Counted from the first letter of the stretch, positions 17,865 through 26,623 are shown. The stretch is 64,000 bases of DNA from Aggregicoccus sp. 17bor-14 (GCF_009659535.1 NZ_VJZZ01000003.1:248001-312000), one strand, 5' to 3'. Numbers and translations: made by a program. Notes: a model not told the origin generated them from the sequence alone.

Positions 17865-19229
17865 TCAGTGCTCCGGGGCCGGCTCGCTGCGCAGCGCCCT
17901 CAGCTGCCTCTCCAGGGCATCGCGCGTGCGCGTGGGCACCTGCACCCGGCTGAGGTCCTCCGCGTACGTGAGCGCCTCCTCGAGGGTGCGGATGGCCTCG
18001 GCGCGCCGTCCCGCCATCTCCAGGAGGGTGGCACGGTCCCGGAGCACCCGCAGCCGCCGTGGGCCCTGCACCTTCGTCACGGCGCGGCCGCTCGCCGCAA
18101 TGGCGTCCGCCAGCCGGCCCTGCGCGTGGTAGAGCCCCGCGAGCCGCGTCGACGTGTTCGGGTCGCCGGGAAGGTCGCGCTCGCTCTGCTCGAGGGCCGC
18201 CACGGCGCGCTCCGGCGCGCCGAGCGCCACCGCGGCGCTCACCCGGTGCGAGTCGAGGGCGGCGCGCGCCTCGGCGGTGGGCGCGCGCGCCGCCTCCTGC
18301 TCGAGGAAGCCGAGCCACGCCTCCGCCGCCGCGCGCACGCCGGGCGCGTCGCTCGCCGTGCGGCGCGCGCGCACGAGCGACTGGTGGAGGGCGGAGCGGT
18401 CCTCCGGCACCAGCTCGATGAGGGGCGGGGCGAGCGCCTCGCGCACCCGGGCCTCGAGCGCGCCCTGGAGGCCCGCGTCCTTCGTCTCCAGTGCGCAGCC
18501 GAGCCCGCTCGCCGCGACGGCCGCCCACCGGGGCGAGCGCTCCAGGCGCGCGAGCTCCGACTGGGCCGTGCGCGCACAGGCCTCGTGGGCGCCTGCACGG
18601 CCCTGCGCGGAGAGCAGCGACTCCAGCGCGCGGCCGCGCCGCTCCCAGTCGGGAGGGGCGAGCTGCAGCGTGCGGGCGTAGGCGTCCACGGCCTCCGCGA
18701 CGTGGCCCGCCCCGAGCAGCGCATCGGCGCGCGCGAGCTCGGCCTCGAGGCCTGCGCCCGGGCCCCAGTAGGCGCGCTCGCCGCTCTCCAGGAGCGCGGC
18801 GACCTGCGTCACCGTGGCGCTGCCGGGCGAGCGCACCAGCACCTTGCCGCTGCGGGGGTCGAGCACCGTGAGGGTGGGCAGCACGTCGAAGGGGTACTCC
18901 TCCAGGAAGGCCGCGTTCTGCGCCAGCTCGGTGTTCAGCTCGAGCCACACGAAGCGCCGTCCGTAGCGCGCGAGCGCCGCGTCCGTGAACACGTTCGCGC
19001 GCATCGCGAGGCAGGGGCGGCACCAGGGCGCCCACAGGTCCACGAAGAGCGGCACCCCCTGGGCCTTCGCCGCCGCGAGCGCCCGCTCCGCGTCGTCCAC
19101 CACGAAGGGCAGCGCGTGGGCGGCTGTCTCGACCGGTGCCTCCGGGGCCTGCACGCGCGCCGCGGTGCAGGCGGGTGCAGTGGCGAGCAGCAGCAGCGGG
19201 AGCAGTGCGGAGCGCATGCTGCGCAGCAT
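17865..19229 (-). CDS. Thioredoxin-fold protein with TPR-like repeats, exported
   Basis: The 454-aa protein has an N-terminal export signal (LLPLLLLATAPACTAA). This may be a lipoprotein signal, but the residues before the Cys (APA) are not a canonical lipobox. Residues 45-165 form a thioredoxin-like domain: LFVDLWAPWCRPCLAM with redox pair Cys70 and Cys73, then the cis-Pro segment FDVLPTLTVLD. From about 185 to the end are helical repeats of the TPR type (AEAVDAYARTLQLAP, LAGLYHAQGRLADAIAASGRAV, EAIRTLEEALTYAEDL). It probably acts in envelope thiol chemistry, with the TPR part as a docking platform. ATG 19229 and ATG 19217 are both possible starts; neither has a clear ribosome site. No gene lies close downstream. 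Confidence 0.8.
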   Translation of the reverse strand: MLRSMRSALLPLLLLATAPACTAARVQAPEAPVETAAHALPFVVDDAERALAAAKAQGVPLFVDLWAPWCRPCLAMRANVFTDAALARYGRRFVWLELNTELAQNAAFLEEYPFDVLPTLTVLDPRSGKVLVRSPGSATVTQVAALLESGERAYWGPGAGLEAELARADALLGAGHVAEAVDAYARTLQLAPPDWERRGRALESLLSAQGRAGAHEACARTAQSELARLERSPRWAAVAASGLGCALETKDAGLQGALEARVREALAPPLIELVPEDRSALHQSLVRARRTASDAPGVRAAAEAWLGFLEQEAARAPTAEARAALDSHRVSAAVALGAPERAVAALEQSERDLPGDPNTSTRLAGLYHAQGRLADAIAASGRAVTKVQGPRRLRVLRDRATLLEMAGRRAEAIRTLEEALTYAEDLSRVQVPTRTRDALERQLRALRSEPAPEH

Positions 19230-19355
19230 AGCGCCCGGCGGCCGGCGGCAGCAGGCCCCCCCGGGGGAGGCCGCGCTTCCCTGGACGCTGCCTTCCTCCA
19301 GTCCACGGGCAGGCTCCTGCCGGGAAGGTGACCCCGGAGGGGCGCCCGCGCTTAG

Positions 19356-19988
19356 ATGGCTCCGATGAGACCCCTCTCCCCTGCCCTCCTCGCCCTACTG
19401 CTCGCGCTCTCCACCGCTGCCCTCGCTGCCGCGCCGAAGAAGAAGGCCAAAGCCCCGGAAGCCAAGGCCTCCCCGGTGCGGGTGGTACTCCAGACCGAGA
19501 AGGGTGAAATCGAGCTGCAGCTCGACGCGGCGCGCGCGCCGCAGACGGTGCGCAACTTCCTCGCCTACGTGGACGCGGGCCTCTACGACGGCGGGCTCTT
19601 CCACCGCACGGTGAAGCCCGACAACCAGCCGAACAGCGCGGTGAAGATCGAGGTCATCCAGGGCGGCACCGACCCGGCCCGCGAGGCCGAGCTGCTCCCC
19701 CCGATTCCCCTGGAGCGCACGCGGGTAACGGGACTCAAGCACCTGGACGGTACGCTCTCCATGGCGCGCGGTGCGCCCGACAGCGCCCAGGCGGACTTCT
19801 TCATCTGCCTCGGCGCTCAGCCCGAGCTCGACTTCGGCGGCAAGCGCAACCCGGACGGCCAGGGCTTCGCGGCCTTCGGCAAGGTCGTGAAGGGCATGGA
19901 CGTGGTGCGCGCCATCCAGCAGGCCCCTGCGAGCGGGCAGCAGCTCACCCCACCCGTCCGCATCCTGCGCGCGGCGCGAAAGCCGTAG
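19356..19988 (+). CDS. Cyclophilin-type peptidyl-prolyl isomerase, secreted
   Basis: This 210-aa cyclophilin carries a signal peptide (SPALLALLLALSTAALAAA) and a short Lys-rich linker. The isomerase domain begins at VRVVLQTEKGEIELQL and includes APQTVRNFLAYV, GLYDGGLFHRTV (the active-site Phe-His-Arg), and SMARGAPDSAQADFFICLG, which corresponds to the M-A-R and Q-F-F-I segments of the catalytic groove. GFAAFGKVVKGMDVV completes it. It should catalyse prolyl isomerisation in the periplasm. ATG 19356 gives the longest frame. ATG 19365 is a good alternative, because the signal peptide then begins MRPLSP and the TTAGAT at 19352 would fit as a -10 for a leaderless transcript. Confidence 0.9.
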   Translation: MAPMRPLSPALLALLLALSTAALAAAPKKKAKAPEAKASPVRVVLQTEKGEIELQLDAARAPQTVRNFLAYVDAGLYDGGLFHRTVKPDNQPNSAVKIEVIQGGTDPAREAELLPPIPLERTRVTGLKHLDGTLSMARGAPDSAQADFFICLGAQPELDFGGKRNPDGQGFAAFGKVVKGMDVVRAIQQAPASGQQLTPPVRILRAARKP

Positions 19989-20072
19989 GCGCGGGCGCGT
20001 CCCAGCGGAGACAGTCGGCACCCGCGTCCACGTGCACGCCGCCCCCCGGGAGGCGCTACAACCGGCCTTGCC

Positions 20073-21500
20073 ATGACGCCCTCACCGCTCGACCTCCCGG
20101 AAGCCGACTTCCGCCGCCTCAGCCAGCGCGTCTCGGAGCTCGCCTCCGGCTGGCTGCAGGGGCTGGACGCGCGCCCCATCACGCCCGCGGCGCGCGGGCA
20201 GGAGACGGAGGCGCTGTTCGACGGGGCGCTGCCGGAGGAGGGGCTGGGGGACGCGGCGCTCGACGCGCTGCTGCCCCTGATGGACGCGTGCCGCGCCTAC
20301 AACGCGCGCTTCCTCGGCTACGTGTTCGGCGCGGGCAGCCCCATGGGCGCGCTGGGCGACTTCCTCACCAGTGTGCTCAACCAGAACACCACCGCGTGGC
20401 GCAGCGCGCCCGCGGCGGTGAGCCTCGAGCGCGCGCTGGTGCGGGAGCTGGCACGCGCGGTGGGCTGCGAGGGCTTCGGCGGCAGCCTCTGCGGAGGCGG
20501 CTCCGCGGCCAACCTCATGGGGCTCGCCCTGGCGCGCGAGGCGCGTGCGCCCGCGAACGAGGACGGCGTGCAGCCGGGCGGCGTGGTGTACGCCTCCAGC
20601 GAGGTGCACATGTCCATCCCCAAGGCCATGGCGCTGCTGGGACTGGGCCGCAAGGCGCTGCGCCTCCTGCCGGTGGACGCCGGGATGCGGCTGGTGCCCG
20701 GGGCGCTCGCGCGCGCGGTGGAGGAGGACCTGGCTGCGGGGCGCCGCCCCATCGCGGTGGTGGCCAGCGCGGGCACGGTGAACACGGGCGCGGTGGACCC
20801 GCTCGAGGCGGTGGCGGACGTGGCCGCGGCGCACGGGCTGTGGCTGCACGTGGACGGAGCCTACGGAGGGCTCGCCGCGCTCGCGCGTCCGGAGCTGTTC
20901 CGGGGCCTGCAGCGCGCGGACTCGCTCTCGCTGGATGCGCACAAGTGGCTGCACCAGCCGGTGGACTGCGGGCTCTTCCTCTTCAAGGACGCGGGCCGCG
21001 CGCGCGCTGCGTTCAGCCACACGGGCGACTACGCGGCGGTGCTGGGCGGCGCCGGGGACGTGGAGGGCTTCGCCTTCTTCGACGAGTCCCTGGAGCTGAG
21101 CCGGCGCTTTCGCGCGCTCAAGCTGTGGCTCTCCCTGCGCTACCACGGGCTCGCCGCCTTCCGCGACGCCATCGGGCGCGACCTTGCGCACGCGCAGGCC
21201 CTGGGCGAGGCCATCCGCCGCGAGCCGCGTCTGCAGCACGTGGGGCAGGGTCCCTTGAGCGCAGTGTGCTTCCAGTACGTGGGGCGCGTGCCGGAGGCGC
21301 AGCGCGACGCCTTCAACGCGTCGCTGCTGCCCCGCCTCAACGCGCGCGGACGCGTGTACCTCTCCAACGCCGTGCTGGGCGGGCGCTTCTGCCTGCGCGC
21401 CTGCTTCGTCAACCACCGCACCCGGCCCGCGGACGTGCAGAGCGTGGTGGACGAGGTGCTCGCCACCGGCGCGGCGCTCGAGTCCGGGAGCTCCGCGTGA
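20073..21500 (+). CDS. Group II pyridoxal-phosphate-dependent decarboxylase
   Basis: The 475-aa enzyme belongs to the aromatic-L-amino-acid/glutamate/diaminobutyrate decarboxylase group. Visible landmarks: FGAGSPMGALGDFL, a substrate-loop Asn-Gln-Asn-Thr, GSLCGGGSAANLMGL (phosphate binding), SEVHMSIPKAMALLG (the His stacking on PLP), AGTVNTGAVDP, LHVDGAYGG with the Asp that pairs with the pyridine nitrogen, and SLDAHKWLHQP with Lys291 forming the Schiff base. The substrate cannot be told from sequence by eye. TACAAC 10 nt upstream of the ATG may be a -10 element, since no ribosome site is visible. It is followed by a phosphatase gene after 46 bp on the same strand, so cotranscription is possible. 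Confidence 0.88.
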   Translation: MTPSPLDLPEADFRRLSQRVSELASGWLQGLDARPITPAARGQETEALFDGALPEEGLGDAALDALLPLMDACRAYNARFLGYVFGAGSPMGALGDFLTSVLNQNTTAWRSAPAAVSLERALVRELARAVGCEGFGGSLCGGGSAANLMGLALAREARAPANEDGVQPGGVVYASSEVHMSIPKAMALLGLGRKALRLLPVDAGMRLVPGALARAVEEDLAAGRRPIAVVASAGTVNTGAVDPLEAVADVAAAHGLWLHVDGAYGGLAALARPELFRGLQRADSLSLDAHKWLHQPVDCGLFLFKDAGRARAAFSHTGDYAAVLGGAGDVEGFAFFDESLELSRRFRALKLWLSLRYHGLAAFRDAIGRDLAHAQALGEAIRREPRLQHVGQGPLSAVCFQYVGRVPEAQRDAFNASLLPRLNARGRVYLSNAVLGGRFCLRACFVNHRTRPADVQSVVDEVLATGAALESGSSA

Positions 21501-21546
21501 GCGCGTCCGAGGCCTTCGCCACGGGGCGCTGCGTGACGGAGGGCCG

Positions 21547-22677
21547 ATGACACGGAGGACGAGCCTCGGGGTTACCTGCCTCCTGGCGGTGGCCCTGGGC
21601 GCGCTGCCGGCGGCCGCGCGCGACGCCGGAGCTGCGGCGAGCATCGACGGGCCCTACGTGTTCCTGCAGGACGGCAAGCGCGAGCAGCTGCGCGTGCGCC
21701 GCAATGACCAGGGCGTGGTGGAGGCGACGCGCAGCGCGCTCGCGGGGGCCGAGGTCGAGGTGGAGGTCGACTCCGCCGGGGCGCACCGCTTCGAGGTCCC
21801 GCTGCGCAAGGCCCATCCCCGCGGGGCGACGCACTTCCCGATGCCGTCCCGCCTGCTCGTCGCCTCCGACCTGGAGGGACAGTTCGACGCCTTCACCTCG
21901 CTGATGCAGCACAACGGGGTGCTCGATGCGCGGCTGCACTGGCGCTTCGGCAGGGGCCACCTCGTGCTGGTGGGCGACCTGGTGGACCGTGGCCCCCACG
22001 TGCTGCCGCTGCTCTGGCTCGTCTACCGGATGGAGGCCGAGGCGCGCGCCGCAGGGGGCGCCGTGCACTACGTGCTCGGCAACCACGAGCAGATGCTGCT
22101 CACCGGCCAGACCCGCTACCAACACCCGAAGTACCTCGAGACGCTGCGCCTCACGGGGCAGGCGCCGCAGGCGCTGTGGGACGAGCACAGCGAGCTCGGC
22201 CGCTGGCTGCGCAGCAAGCCGGTGCTCCTCAGGGTCGGCGACTACCTGTTCATGCACGGGGGCCTCAGCCCCGAGGCGCTGGCGCTGCGGCCCACGCTGG
22301 ACGAGGTCGACCGGCTCGCGGCAACGTCGCTGACCCGCGACCCGCGCGAGCTGACCGATGCCCGGGCGAAGGCGGTCATCCGGGGGCCGCTCGGGGTGCT
22401 CTGGTACCGGGGCCTCGCCATGGACATGCCCGGCATCCCGAGGGCCACCCCGGCGCAAGTGCAGCAGGTGCTGCAGCACTTCGGCGTCCGCCACCTGGTC
22501 ATCGGCCACACGCTGGTGGAGCACGTCGGCTCCGACTACGGCGGCGCCGTCCTGCGCGTCGATGTCGGGCATGCCGCGGGCACGCGGGAGGCGCTGCTCA
22601 TCGAGAGGGGGAAGGCGTTTCGAGTGGATGCGAGCGGCCAGCGCGGCGCGCTGGAGCAGGCGGTCAACGCCGACTGA
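21547..22677 (+). CDS. PPP-family metallophosphoesterase, exported (Shewanella-like phosphatase type)
   Basis: The 376-aa protein has a signal peptide (LGVTCLLAVALGALPAAARD), so it acts outside the cytoplasm. The calcineurin-like metal site is seen in order: VASDLEGQFDAF (variant of the usual GDxHG, with Glu in place of His), VLVGDLVDRGPHVLPLL, VLGNHEQM, LFMHGGLSPEA and IGHTLVEHVG. The spacing and the DLEGQFD form point to the Shewanella-like branch of PPP phosphatases, which act on phosphoproteins or small phosphoesters. A roughly 85-residue N-terminal beta segment precedes the catalytic domain. The ATG follows a GA-rich stretch (GGAGGGCCG). Probably cotranscribed with the decarboxylase upstream; convergent with the next gene. 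Confidence 0.85.
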   Translation: MTRRTSLGVTCLLAVALGALPAAARDAGAAASIDGPYVFLQDGKREQLRVRRNDQGVVEATRSALAGAEVEVEVDSAGAHRFEVPLRKAHPRGATHFPMPSRLLVASDLEGQFDAFTSLMQHNGVLDARLHWRFGRGHLVLVGDLVDRGPHVLPLLWLVYRMEAEARAAGGAVHYVLGNHEQMLLTGQTRYQHPKYLETLRLTGQAPQALWDEHSELGRWLRSKPVLLRVGDYLFMHGGLSPEALALRPTLDEVDRLAATSLTRDPRELTDARAKAVIRGPLGVLWYRGLAMDMPGIPRATPAQVQQVLQHFGVRHLVIGHTLVEHVGSDYGGAVLRVDVGHAAGTREALLIERGKAFRVDASGQRGALEQAVNAD

Positions 22678-22711
22678 AGCTCCGCGGACGCACAGCACTG
22701 GAGCGCCGTGC

Positions 22712-23230
22712 TCAGTCGTTGCGGCGCAGCGCCGCTCCGAGAGCCCAGCCCTTCGCCTCGTCGAAGCAGCTGTCCACGGAGAAGAGCAGCATGTCGTCTC
22801 CCTGGCGCAGGCCGATCCAGCACCGCTCACGCGCGGGCTCCGCGCCGACGAGGCTCATCACGAAGGCGTTGCGGTAGCGCTGCTTCCAGCGCCAGAGCGC
22901 GCCATCTGCCGTGCGGGCGGTGCCGTCACCCTGGAAGGTCACGGCCTCCCGCCCTTCGCCCCAGCTGCCCACGAGGTCCTGCGCGGAGACGGCGCGGCTG
23001 ACCCTCGCGGGGTCGTCGATGCCTGTGTCCGGGGTCATCTCCCTGACGAACCGGACGACGATGGAGACGGCGAACGTCAGCGCACAGAGCGACGGCACGG
23101 CGAGGAGGGCCACCGCCACCCGGTGCCGCCTGCGGAAGCAGACGACCGCCGCCACGGCGTAGGCCACGCCCATCAGCGACAGGCCGAACAGGAGAAAGCC
23201 GGTGAGGACGACGCCGAAGGCGAAGGACAT
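22712..23230 (-). CDS. Small two-helix membrane protein of unknown function
   Basis: The 172-aa product has two N-terminal transmembrane segments (FAFGVVLTGFLLFGLSLMGV, then a second from about residue 38 to 62 after FRRRHR). The soluble C-terminal domain begins near residue 85: LVGSWGEGREAVTFQGDGTARTADG, then WRWKQRYRNAFVMSLVG and SVDSCFDEAKGW. The 'LVGSW.....TF..DGT' pattern resembles lipocalin-like small domains that follow 'GTW' motifs, but I do not recognise the family. ATG 23230 puts the first helix at the N-terminus; a longer frame adds 19 unlikely residues. Convergent with the phosphatase gene. Confidence 0.65.
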   Translation of the reverse strand: MSFAFGVVLTGFLLFGLSLMGVAYAVAAVVCFRRRHRVAVALLAVPSLCALTFAVSIVVRFVREMTPDTGIDDPARVSRAVSAQDLVGSWGEGREAVTFQGDGTARTADGALWRWKQRYRNAFVMSLVGAEPARERCWIGLRQGDDMLLFSVDSCFDEAKGWALGAALRRND

Positions 23231-23587
23231 CGCCTCAGCGTAGCCAGCCTCACGGGGGGGCGCACGCCTCTCGCTGCACGAGCACACATTGCACCCCGCG
23301 CGCCGCTCGCGAAGGAGGGTCGTCCACTTCAGGCGCTTGGTTCCGGACCGCGGTGAGCACGGCTCCCGGTCGTCACGCTGGACGACGTGCCGTGGCCCGA
23401 GCGGATTCTCTGCACGCAGGACTGCGTGGAAGAGGGCGTCCTCTTCCCGGACATGGACCTTCGTACCAGTCTTCGGGGGCAGCGCAGCGCTGCATCCAGA
23501 GCTCTGCCGACGCAGCCTCGTGCGAGCGGCGAGCCGGTCCTCACCTCCTCAGCTGACTGCGTGCACGTCCGGACGCAACCTGGGGGC
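23231..23587. other. 357-bp gap, no supported gene
   Basis: This gap separates two divergent genes. It has a few short open frames on both strands, but none has a ribosome site, clean codon pattern or recognisable motif. It is a little less G+C-rich than its surroundings. Promoters for both flanking genes should lie here; none stands out. Confidence 0.5.
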
Positions 23588-24436
23588 ATGGCACTGACTC
23601 AGAGAGAGCAGCAAGAGGTCGAGGCTGCGAACGCATCGGGGCGGACGCCGGTGGTGTTCGTGCATGGGCTGTGGTTGCTCGCCGGAAGCTGGAAGCCCTG
23701 GCGCGAGCACTTCGAGAAGCAGGGGTATGCAACGCTGGCACCGGACTGGCCCGACGACCCACCGAGTGTGGAGGAGGCGCGCGCCCACCCGGAGGCCGTC
23801 GCAGGACAGTCGCTCGGCAGCGTCACCGCTCACTTCGAAGAAGTGATTGGCCAGCTCCGCCAGAAACCCATCGTGATCGGTCACTCCACCGGCGGCCTGA
23901 TCACCCAGATCCTCGCGGGCCGCGGCCTGGCCGCCGGCGCGGCGGCGATCGATCCCGGGCCGTTCCGCGGCGTGCTGCCGCTGCCGTACTCCTCGTTGAA
24001 GGTGGCATCGATCGGCTTGCGCGATCCCCGGAACCGGCATCGCGGGGTGCCGCTGACGTACGAGCAGTTCCGCTACGGCTTCGCCAACGCCCTCCCCGAG
24101 GAGGAAGCGAAGGTCCTCTACGAGCGCGAAGCGGTCCCCGCCCCCGGAATGGCGCTGTTCCAGATGGCGTTCGCGAACCTGAACCCACGCACCGAGGCGC
24201 ACGTCGACACCCGACGGAGCGACCGCGGCCCGCTGCTGGTGGTCTCGGGGGAGCGCGACCACACGGTCCCGTGGGCCATCGCCCATGCGTCGTACGGGCG
24301 CTACAAGCACAACCCGAATCCCACCCGCCTCGTGAAGATCCCCGGCCGAGGCCACTCGCTCACCATCGACCACGGCTGGCAGGAGGTCGCCGACACGGTG
24401 CTGCGCTTCCTCGACGAGAACGCCGTGCGGCACTGA
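23588..24436 (+). CDS. Alpha/beta hydrolase
   Basis: This 282-aa soluble alpha/beta-hydrolase carries PVVFVHGLWLLAGSW (oxyanion HG), the nucleophile elbow IVIGHSTGGLI with Ser100, an acid candidate in LLVVSGERDHTVPW, and the catalytic His in IPGRGHSLTID. It closely matches small lipase/esterase-like proteins of actinobacteria and proteobacteria that use GHSTGG. The substrate is unknown. The ATG at 23588 is chosen over a frame extending to 23387, since that upstream part reads like noncoding sequence. Its codon use is a little less biased to G/C than neighbours (ATCGATCCC, CTGACTCAG), compatible with later acquisition, though weak evidence. Convergent with the SnoaL-like gene. Confidence 0.85.
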   Translation: MALTQREQQEVEAANASGRTPVVFVHGLWLLAGSWKPWREHFEKQGYATLAPDWPDDPPSVEEARAHPEAVAGQSLGSVTAHFEEVIGQLRQKPIVIGHSTGGLITQILAGRGLAAGAAAIDPGPFRGVLPLPYSSLKVASIGLRDPRNRHRGVPLTYEQFRYGFANALPEEEAKVLYEREAVPAPGMALFQMAFANLNPRTEAHVDTRRSDRGPLLVVSGERDHTVPWAIAHASYGRYKHNPNPTRLVKIPGRGHSLTIDHGWQEVADTVLRFLDENAVRH

Positions 24437-24476
24437 AGAACGCCCGGGCGCCCTCGTCGTGCGCGAGCGGCGCGCC

Positions 24477-24914
24477 TCAGTGCACCGTGGGCTGCGGGGG
24501 CAGGCTGGAGCTGAACATGTCGCGGTGCATGCGCCACGTGCCGTCCGCCTCGCGGTGCCACACGACCAGGTACTTGCCCTCGTCCGTCACCTGCGCGCCG
24601 CCCGGGGGCGCGAGGGTGAGCCGGTAGCGCCCGGTCTCCACGGCGAGCGCGCCGCCGGCCTCCACGTCCAGCGTCTCCAGGCGCCCCGCCTTGAAGCCGG
24701 CCTGGATGAGGCCTGCCCAGAACGCCTCGATGTCTCGCGGGCCCTGGACGGGTCCCGCGTTGGCGGGCAGCACCTGGGCCTGGGCGGTGTAGAGCGCCGC
24801 CAGGGCGCCTGCGTCCCCGCGCGAGACCGCCTCCATGAAGCGCGCATTGTTCTGCGCGATCGCGGCGCGGGCATCGGTGGGCTGGGACGCGGTCATCGGC
24901 TCGGCAGTGGACAT
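24477..24914 (-). CDS. SnoaL-like / DUF4440 protein
   Basis: This 145-aa protein of the NTF2-like fold has the DUF4440 arrangement: a helix with NARFMEAVSRGDAGALAALYT, a strand with AQVLPANAGPVQGPRDIEAFW, then sheet segments ending in GKYLVVWHREADGTWRMHRDMF. Such proteins include ketosteroid-isomerase-like and SgcJ-type enzymes, but most have no known substrate. The conserved final W-R-M-H-R-D-M-F strand is intact. There is no signal peptide. ATG 24914 has GAGGAGG 6 nt upstream, so the start is firm. Divergent from the Ig-like lipoprotein; an inverted repeat lies in the gap between them. Confidence 0.85.
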   Translation of the reverse strand: MSTAEPMTASQPTDARAAIAQNNARFMEAVSRGDAGALAALYTAQAQVLPANAGPVQGPRDIEAFWAGLIQAGFKAGRLETLDVEAGGALAVETGRYRLTLAPPGGAQVTDEGKYLVVWHREADGTWRMHRDMFSSSLPPQPTVH

Positions 24915-24972
24915 GGCATCCTCCTCGGCAGTGAGCCCGGGTGGGCCCGCTGCGGCCGCTAGCACCGTGTGC

Positions 24973-25005
24973 GGCACCTGCCCCTCACCCCTTGGTTCAG
25001 GTGCC
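24973..25005. promoter_or_regulatory. Perfect inverted repeat in a divergent promoter region
   Basis: GGCACCTG (24973-24980) and CAGGTGCC (24998-25005) are exact reverse complements 17 nt apart, within the 244-bp gap between the divergent DUF4440 and Ig-like lipoprotein genes. It could be a dimeric regulator's operator or a hairpin. No matching regulator gene is nearby. Confidence 0.35.
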
Positions 25006-25158
25006 CGCCCGCGCTCGCCCTCACGCAGGGCAAGGGGCGCGCGCAGCCCCGAACCCACGCCACACTGTTCACCGTCAGGGAAGACGCGGTTCACGGCTTG
25101 TGCCGCTCCCGGGCAGTATCTACCTCGCAGCGTCCACGTCCGTGGAGGGGAGCTGCTC

Positions 25159-26589
25159 GTGAATCGGTGCGGTCTGGGAGTGCTGGCGCTCGTCGCAGCG
25201 GTGCTGTCGGGGTGCGGGGGGGGGGGGGGGGGGGGCGGCAGCCCGGAAGGAGCGGACGGTCGTCAGACGCAGCGCCTCATCGTGAGCGGAAGCGGACAGA
25301 CGGGCCGCATCGGTGAGGCCCTGGCGGAGCCGCTCGTCGCGCGCCTCGTCGACGAGCGTGACGAGCCCATCGCGGGTCAGACCATCTCCTTCGTGGTGAC
25401 GTCTGGCGGCGGCAGCGCGTTCGCAGGTGCGGGGACCACCAACAGCGATGGTTACGTGCGCGAGCGCTGGACGCTGGGCATGACCACCGCCGAGCCCCAG
25501 AAGGTGGAGGCGCGGATGGTGGACAGCGGCACCGGCGAGGCGCGGGTCCTCGCAGAGTTCACGGCCACGGCGCTGCCGGGCCCCGCGGTCGGGCTCCGGG
25601 TGGCGCCTTCGTCGCCGTCGACCGGGCCCGCCGGAGGCACTGCCACGCTGGCGGTCGAGGTCCTGGATGCGCACGGCAACAGGGTCCCCGACGTCCAGGT
25701 CGGCTGGGAGCGTGTCACCGCCGATGCGACGCCTGCTGCCGCGACGAGCGTGTCCGGTGCGGACGGCGTCGCGCGCATGGACTGGGCGCTCTCGGGGACG
25801 ATCGGTACGGCGGGTGCCGCGGCGACGCTCGGTCAGGTACGCGCGAGCCTCAGCATCTCGATCATGCCCGGCCCGGGCGTCCGCTTCGAGCACGTGGTCA
25901 CCGAGCTGGTGGGCGGCGCTCCCGGCGGCAAGCCTGCGGTCGCGCCGAACTTCCGGGTGTTCGATGCCTTCGGCCACGCGACGAGCACGGACGTGACGCT
26001 GACCGTACTCGAGGGGGGCGGGCACCTGGCGCTCGAGGGGAACCCGACGCGTGCGACCGTGCGCACTACCTCCCTCGGCTGGCTGGTGGAGGACGCGTGC
26101 GTCCCGGGCTCCTGCAACCCGCTACAGGGGAACAGCTACTGGGTGCTGGGGCCGACGCCGGGGCGGAACGTCCTCGCTGCGACGCTGGCGAATGGAGAGG
26201 AGATCCGCTTCACCACGTACGCGCAGGCCCCGATGGCTGCGTTCGCGCGGCGTGACGACGGCCAGCCGAATGGGTGGATCGACTGGGAGCGCGACGTCCT
26301 CACCTTCCGCGTCCACGCCTGTCAGACGGACACCTCGTTCCGGCGCACCCTGCAGGTGGGGGATCGGATCTCCGAGATCGTCTTTCGCCAGGGCATCCCG
26401 TACTTCGACGCACCGGTGCACCTCGAGGCGACGCCGTGCCACTGGGTTGCGCAGGTCGACGTCACGGGCCTGCCGCCGCCGTGGACCGTGACCCTGCGCG
26501 CCGAGGACGCGGGCAACGCCTCGAGCACGGAGACGGTGAAGGTTGCACGCTGCACGGACAACAGAATCCAGCTCTGCCCCGTGCCGTAA
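25159..26589 (+). CDS. Ig-like-repeat lipoprotein with a poly-G tract
   Basis: The 476-aa lipoprotein starts at GTG 25159 (GGAGGGG upstream). Signal: LGVLALVAAVLSGCGG with lipobox LSGC at residues 17-20. The Cys is followed by eight Gly, encoded by a run of 20 G at 25216-25235. The mature part holds two bacterial Ig-like (Big-type) repeats of the invasin/intimin style: LIVSGSGQTGRIGEALAEPL with DERDEPIAGQTISF and GTTNSDGYVRERWTLG, then LRVAPSSPSTGPAGGTATL with DAHGNRVPDVQV and SGADGVARMDWALS. The C-terminal half is a separate beta-rich domain with paired Cys (DACVPGSCNP; HACQTDTSF; ARCTDNRIQLC). It is probably a surface or outer-membrane adhesion-like protein. Changes in the G tract would shift the frame and switch it off. 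Confidence 0.85.
   Translation: MNRCGLGVLALVAAVLSGCGGGGGGGGSPEGADGRQTQRLIVSGSGQTGRIGEALAEPLVARLVDERDEPIAGQTISFVVTSGGGSAFAGAGTTNSDGYVRERWTLGMTTAEPQKVEARMVDSGTGEARVLAEFTATALPGPAVGLRVAPSSPSTGPAGGTATLAVEVLDAHGNRVPDVQVGWERVTADATPAAATSVSGADGVARMDWALSGTIGTAGAAATLGQVRASLSISIMPGPGVRFEHVVTELVGGAPGGKPAVAPNFRVFDAFGHATSTDVTLTVLEGGGHLALEGNPTRATVRTTSLGWLVEDACVPGSCNPLQGNSYWVLGPTPGRNVLAATLANGEEIRFTTYAQAPMAAFARRDDGQPNGWIDWERDVLTFRVHACQTDTSFRRTLQVGDRISEIVFRQGIPYFDAPVHLEATPCHWVAQVDVTGLPPPWTVTLRAEDAGNASSTETVKVARCTDNRIQLCPVP
25216..25235 (+). repeat. Homopolymeric tract of 20 G
   Basis: Twenty consecutive G lie inside the lipoprotein gene directly after the lipobox Cys codon. The tract reads in frame as Gly codons, completed by GGC GGC. 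Tracts this long are prone to slippage in replication, so the length given here may be one of several in the population, or partly a sequencing artefact. Confidence 0.95.
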
Positions 26590-26623
26590 CCCAGGGCAAG
26601 AGGGCCCGCTGCGCCGCCCGCGC

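Noticed and set aside
24960-25045. Third copy of the palindromic repeat in inverted orientation
   Set aside because: It shares C-rich runs and GGGGTGAGGGG on the minus strand, but the stem is short and spacing differs, so it is not safely the same element.
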